From assembly GCA_019114115.1 (NCBI GenBank), contig DXGD01000094.1:1-5410 (forward strand): a stretch of DNA of 5,410 nt. The letters run 5' to 3'. The position numbers and the translations under genes are program-made. This document shows positions 4,897 to 5,410 of the stretch, piece after piece (position 1 is the first letter of the stretch; each line of letters opens with the position of its first letter). Origin of the DNA: Candidatus Nesterenkonia stercoripullorum (lineage in GTDB: Bacteria > Actinomycetota > Actinomycetes > Actinomycetales > Micrococcaceae). The notes under the pieces are model-generated. The model was not told where the DNA came from. It saw only the letters and a list, made by a program, of their open reading frames with translations, and made no database searches.

Positions 4897-5410
4897 CGAG
4901 ACTGTTGATAGTCGGGCCGGCCGGTGCGGGCAAAGGCACGCAATCGGCCAAGATCGCCGAAGACCATGGCATCGTGGCCATCTCCACAGGGGATATCTTC
5001 CGTGCGAACATCAAAGGCGAGACTGCTCTGGGCAAAGAGGCGCAGAAGTACGTCGATGCCGGCGAGCTCGTCCCTGACTCGGTGACGAACCGGATGGTCG
5101 AAGATCGTCTCGGCTGGGATGATGCGGCCGACGGCTTCCTGCTGGATGGGTATCCCCGAAACCGCGTTCAAGTCGCGGCCCTGGACGAGATCCTCGGACG
5201 CCTGGGCGTCGAGCTAGACGCGGTGCTCGAGCTGACCGCTGACCGGGAGGAGCTTATCCAGCGGCTGAAGAAGCGTGCCGAGATCGAAGGCCGCGGAGAC
5301 GACGCCGACGAGAACGCCATCCGCCGTCGGCTCGAGCTTTTCGACCACGAGACCGCGCCGATGATTGAGGAGTACGATGCTCGCGGACTGGTGCGTCGCG
5401 TCGACGGCCT
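4893..5410 (+). CDS. adk: Adenylate kinase, 3'-truncated by the window edge
   Basis: Adk interconverts ATP plus AMP with two ADP in the cytoplasm, maintaining the adenylate pool. My translation gives 172 residues before the window ends; actinobacterial enzymes are about 180-195, so only a short C-terminus is missing. The P-loop GPAGAGKGT is at 8-16 (K14), with alanine where GPPGAGKGT is usual. The AMP-binding region includes STGDIFR (31-37), LVPD (59-62) and the DGYPRN element (85-90), then a Q93 equivalent. The LID is the short form: RLKKR (124-128) is followed within a few residues by the acidic GDDADE (135-140), with no zinc-binding cysteines, as in Mycobacterium tuberculosis Adk. RRRLE (144-148) supplies the late arginines. 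The ATG at 4893 overlaps the secY stop (ATGA), implying coupling to secY. The secY-adk order is common in bacteria. Confidence 0.96.
   Translation, partial: MTRLLIVGPAGAGKGTQSAKIAEDHGIVAISTGDIFRANIKGETALGKEAQKYVDAGELVPDSVTNRMVEDRLGWDDAADGFLLDGYPRNRVQVAALDEILGRLGVELDAVLELTADREELIQRLKKRAEIEGRGDDADENAIRRRLELFDHETAPMIEEYDARGLVRRVDG

Noticed and set aside
1..5410. Previously undescribed system, mobile element, CRISPR array or riboswitch
   Set aside because: Every long coding stretch is a recognised housekeeping gene in conserved order. No inverted-repeat ends, spaced repeats, integrase or transposase, tRNA or known riboswitch pattern was seen. The unexplained sequence amounts to about 360 nt in two gaps.

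Overview
This window carries the distal half of a bacterial spc-type ribosomal protein operon, followed by secY and the start of adk, all on the + strand. The order is rplE (5' end missing), rpsH, rplF, rplR, rpsE, rpmD, rplO, then a 226-nt gap, then secY and adk (3' end missing). GC-rich DNA with G/C-dominated third codon positions, GTG starts, an RG-rich N-terminal extension on S5, actinobacterial forms of L15 ([10 protein letters not shown]), L18 and SecY, and a short-LID adenylate kinase all point to a high-GC actinobacterium. The best fit is the order Micrococcales. Genus cannot be fixed from sequence reading alone.

Layout. Up to about 410: the C-terminal 135 residues of L5. 410-543: a 134-nt gap where many bacteria keep rpsN (S14). 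No S14 gene is present; the gap holds small inverted repeats, one of them just before the rpsH start. 544-3359: six ribosomal protein genes packed tightly, with 2-20 nt spacers or 4-nt stop/start overlaps (rplR/rpsE, rpsE/rpmD), as expected for one translationally coupled transcript. 3360-3585: a long imperfect hairpin that looks like an intrinsic terminator, preceded by two mutually exclusive smaller hairpins and followed by a weak promoter candidate and a duplicated Shine-Dalgarno motif. 3586-5410: secY and adk, overlapping by 4 nt, which look like a separate transcription unit.

The genes supply large-subunit proteins (L5, L6, L18, L30, L15), small-subunit proteins (S8, S5), the channel subunit of the Sec translocon that ribosomes dock on, and the kinase that balances adenine nucleotides. 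The window is core housekeeping DNA. I see no mobile element, CRISPR array, tRNA/rRNA, defence system or unknown gene cluster. The points worth a second look are the missing rpsN and the structured gap in its place, the acidic-then-RGG extension of S5 with its 21-nt tandem repeat, the regulatory architecture between rplO and secY, and a pair of cysteines on the outer face of SecY.
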